This document shows, one piece after another, positions 6,651-7,998 of a stretch of 7,998 nt of DNA. The notes beneath the pieces are model-generated. The model searched no databases. It saw only the letters and a program-made list of their open reading frames with translations, and was not told where the DNA came from. The DNA lies in contig JBAZLV010000065.1 in assembly GCA_041650055.1 (NCBI GenBank), forward strand, positions 1 through 7,998, written 5' to 3'. Origin of the DNA: JBAZLV01 sp041650055. GTDB taxonomy: Bacteria > Nitrospirota > UBA9217. The translations under genes were made by a program, and so were the position numbers. Position 1 is the stretch's first letter; the number at the start of each line of letters is the position of its first letter.

Positions 6651-7724
6651 CTATTCTTTATAGGTATTGTAAATTTCGTTGAATGTGGGTGCAATTTTTT
6701 CAAATGCATTCAAGACTGCCGGGCAAAAATGCTCCGGCATGGTCCTTCCGTCGCCTTTCAAAATGATAGCGCAGGTATCATCGTGATTGAAGCTGGGTTT
6801 GTACGGTCGTTTACTACGAAGCGCGTCATATTGGTCGACGAGCATCACGATTCTGCCTTCGATCGGAATTTCTTCTCCCTTTAAGCCGCGCGGATACCCG
6901 TTCCCAATCCAGCGTTCATGATGATTTAAAGCTATGGATGCAGCAAGCCGTATCTCGGGAAAGGAAGACCCGACTAACATTTTTTCTCCAATAATCGTAT
7001 GCCGTTTTATGACCTCAAATTCTTCCGGCGTAAGCGCACCAGGTTTTAAAAGCACATTATCCGGTATTGCTATTTTCCCAAGATCATGCATCGGGCTTGC
7101 AAAGGTTATTGCTTCGACAAATTCAGGCGACATCCCCATTATTTCCGCCAGCTTTGATGAATACAAACCGATTCTGCCGATGTGGGCGCCGGTATCGGTA
7201 TCGCGATATTCAGCCACTGTGGTAAGGCGCCGGATTACTTCGTTACTGAGATTTTTTACCATGGTAAGGGCATTCCCAAGTTCCTTGGTGCGAAGCCGCA
7301 CTGTTTCTTCGAGCATGTCCTTGTAATTTTTCTCCATCTGAACGAACCGGGTATATTTAACCGCTTTTTCAACCGAGTGAAGAAGGTAATCTGGATTATA
7401 GGGCTTGGTAATAAAATCAAATGCTCCTCGTTTGATTGCATCGACGGCAACGTCCAATTCAGCGAAAGCCGTCATTAAGATGACCGGAATCTGCTGGTTG
7501 TGCGACCGTATCCTCTTCAGCAGTTCTGTTCCCGTAATCTGCGGCATTTTGATATCAGTCAAAACAAGATCAAACTCCATTTCCTGTACTAGTTTCATGG
7601 CTTCAAGCGCGTTATGACATGCATAGACTTTATACCCTGATGCAGTAAGAAGGGCGGAAATTGACTCAAGGATATACGGATCATCATCTACCACAAGCAG
7701 TGTGCTTTTCCCCTGATCATTCAT
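6651..7724 (-). CDS. Response regulator with REC and HD-GYP domains (probable c-di-GMP phosphodiesterase)
   Basis: A 357-residue cytoplasmic two-component output protein of the RpfG type. The receiver domain (about 7-122) has the acidic pocket D13-D15, the phosphoacceptor Asp57 in TDIKMP, Thr85 and Lys107 followed by Pro. A charged helical linker (about 125-160, METHIONINE/GLU/LYS rich) leads to the HD-GYP domain (about 163-350). Metal-site residues visible are Asp177 and His181 (DTDTGAHIGR), His213-Asp214 (MHDLGKIAIPD), His242, His268-His269 (NHHERW) and Asp297. The GYP signature is at 276-278 within GNGYPRGLKGEEIP. All positions expected for activity are present, so hydrolysis of c-di-GMP upon phosphorylation is the likely role. 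No cognate histidine kinase is in the window. ATG 7724 is preceded by GGGAG at a rather long spacing. It is followed by the nucleotidyltransferase gene on the same strand. Confidence 0.94.
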   Translation of the reverse strand: MNDQGKSTLLVVDDDPYILESISALLTASGYKVYACHNALEAMKLVQEMEFDLVLTDIKMPQITGTELLKRIRSHNQQIPVILMTAFAELDVAVDAIKRGAFDFITKPYNPDYLLHSVEKAVKYTRFVQMEKNYKDMLEETVRLRTKELGNALTMVKNLSNEVIRRLTTVAEYRDTDTGAHIGRIGLYSSKLAEIMGMSPEFVEAITFASPMHDLGKIAIPDNVLLKPGALTPEEFEVIKRHTIIGEKMLVGSSFPEIRLAASIALNHHERWIGNGYPRGLKGEEIPIEGRIVMLVDQYDALRSKRPYKPSFNHDDTCAIILKGDGRTMPEHFCPAVLNAFEKIAPTFNEIYNTYKE

Positions 7725-7761
7725 GTGAGAGCTTTCTCCCTGTTCTAGGGATGATCCTTGT

Positions 7762-7791
7762 AATCTATTGAGGACATAAAAACTTTATCAA
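7762..7791 (-). promoter_or_regulatory. Candidate sigma-70-like promoter of the response regulator gene
   Basis: On the minus strand, TTGATA (plus coordinates 7791-7786) is followed after 18 bases by TAGATT (7767-7762). This would place transcription about 30 bases upstream of ATG 7724. A perfect TTGACA also occurs further upstream (7830-7825), but no good -10 lies 16-18 bases after it. The region is AT-rich, so chance matches are likely. Confidence 0.28.
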
Positions 7792-7892
7792 CTATATCAT
7801 ATCTTTTGCTTAAATTCAGTATTATGTCAAATTTTTTTTATTTTGTATAAAAATTCAGGCATTTTTTGATGTAAATGCTACTTTTATAAAAA

Positions 7893-7936
7893 CTGCCAGA
7901 AAACCCCAGTCTTTTAAGACTGGGGATGAATGGCAG
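7893..7936. repeat. Nested inverted repeat (two-tier hairpin)
   Basis: The inner arms CCCCAGTCTT (7904-7913) and AAGACTGGGG (7916-7925) are perfect complements around two T. The outer arms CTGCCA (7893-7898) and TGGCAG (7931-7936) are also perfect complements, separated from the inner stem by five bases on each side. On the minus strand the outer arm is followed by five T, so the structure could terminate a minus-strand gene to the right of the window. The GC-rich stem with a short AT loop also resembles the terminal hairpins of IS200/IS605-group elements. No transposase is visible, so both readings stay open. Confidence 0.75.
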
Positions 7937-7942
7937 CCCGGA

Positions 7943-7970
7943 GCAATGCCAGTGATTTGCCTGGCGTTGC
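7943..7970. repeat. Second inverted repeat (10-bp stem, 8-base loop)
   Basis: GCAATGCCAG (7943-7952) pairs with CTGGCGTTGC (7961-7970) over ten pairs, with one G-U wobble in the plus-strand RNA. It lies six bases after the nested repeat and directly abuts GGAGG (7971-7975). Its left arm could instead pair with CTGGCAT at 7981-7987. Confidence 0.7.
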
Positions 7971-7985
7971 GGAGGTAATTCTGGC

Positions 7986-7998
7986 ATGATCTTGTCAT
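7986..7998 (+). CDS. Possible start of a gene running off the right edge
   Basis: GGAGG at 7971-7975 precedes ATG 7986 by ten bases, and the frame (M-I-L-S) stays open to the border. Only four codons are visible, so no product can be named. The two hairpins just upstream would form its leader. The same edge is also open on the minus strand, so the gene's existence is a guess from the ribosome-binding-like motif. Confidence 0.2.

Noticed and set aside
7825..7830. Perfect TTGACA (minus strand) as the response-regulator -35 box
   Set aside because: No acceptable -10 hexamer occurs 16-18 bases downstream. The closest TATGAT-like element is over 20 bases away.
7855..7998. Open minus-strand frame of 47 codons from the right edge to TGA at 7855-7857
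   Set aside because: An open stretch this short is expected by chance. The translation is not recognisable, and both inverted repeats lie inside it, favouring a non-coding role.

Overview
The window is a compact chromosomal segment of a diderm (Gram-negative type) bacterium. It encodes parts of an Mla/Ttg2-like outer-membrane lipid transporter and a heptose-phosphate nucleotidyltransferase of the LPS-core pathway. The rest is housekeeping (histidyl-tRNA synthetase, enolase) and signalling (a REC/HD-GYP response regulator). The protein style is compatible with Desulfobacterota or another uncultured diderm phylum, but the sequence alone does not settle the lineage. There is no tRNA, rRNA, CRISPR array, prophage or complete insertion sequence.

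The plus-strand block (1-6029) begins inside an MlaF-like ABC ATPase, cut by the left edge. It continues with an MCE-domain MlaD-like protein, hisS, a phosphohexomutase homologue, and eno. A strong intrinsic terminator follows eno. Next is a small zincin-like metallopeptidase whose 3' end nearly touches a convergent minus-strand pair. Read in transcription order, that pair (7724 to 6033) is a REC-HD-GYP response regulator followed by an RfaE2/HldE-C-type nucleotidyltransferase. The right edge (7725-7998) is non-coding: an AT-rich stretch with a possible promoter for the response regulator, then two strong inverted repeats and a Shine-Dalgarno-like GGAGG just before a possible start codon at the border.

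The most notable item is the phosphohexomutase homologue at 2810-4240. Its fold-defining sequence is well kept along all four domains and the frame is intact. However, the catalytic phosphoserine loop, the metal-binding loop and the phosphate-binding loop are all altered, and the sugar-binding loop is partly changed. It reads as a maintained pseudoenzyme, not a working mutase or a decaying pseudogene. The second item is the nested inverted-repeat region at 7893-7988. It could be a mobile-element end (IS200/IS605 or REP-like), a terminator for a gene beyond the border, or a structured leader.

The genes do not form one pathway. MlaF and MlaD belong to one lipid-transport complex, and RfaE2 feeds surface-glycan synthesis. 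Eno is central glycolysis, and the HD-GYP protein probably lowers c-di-GMP.
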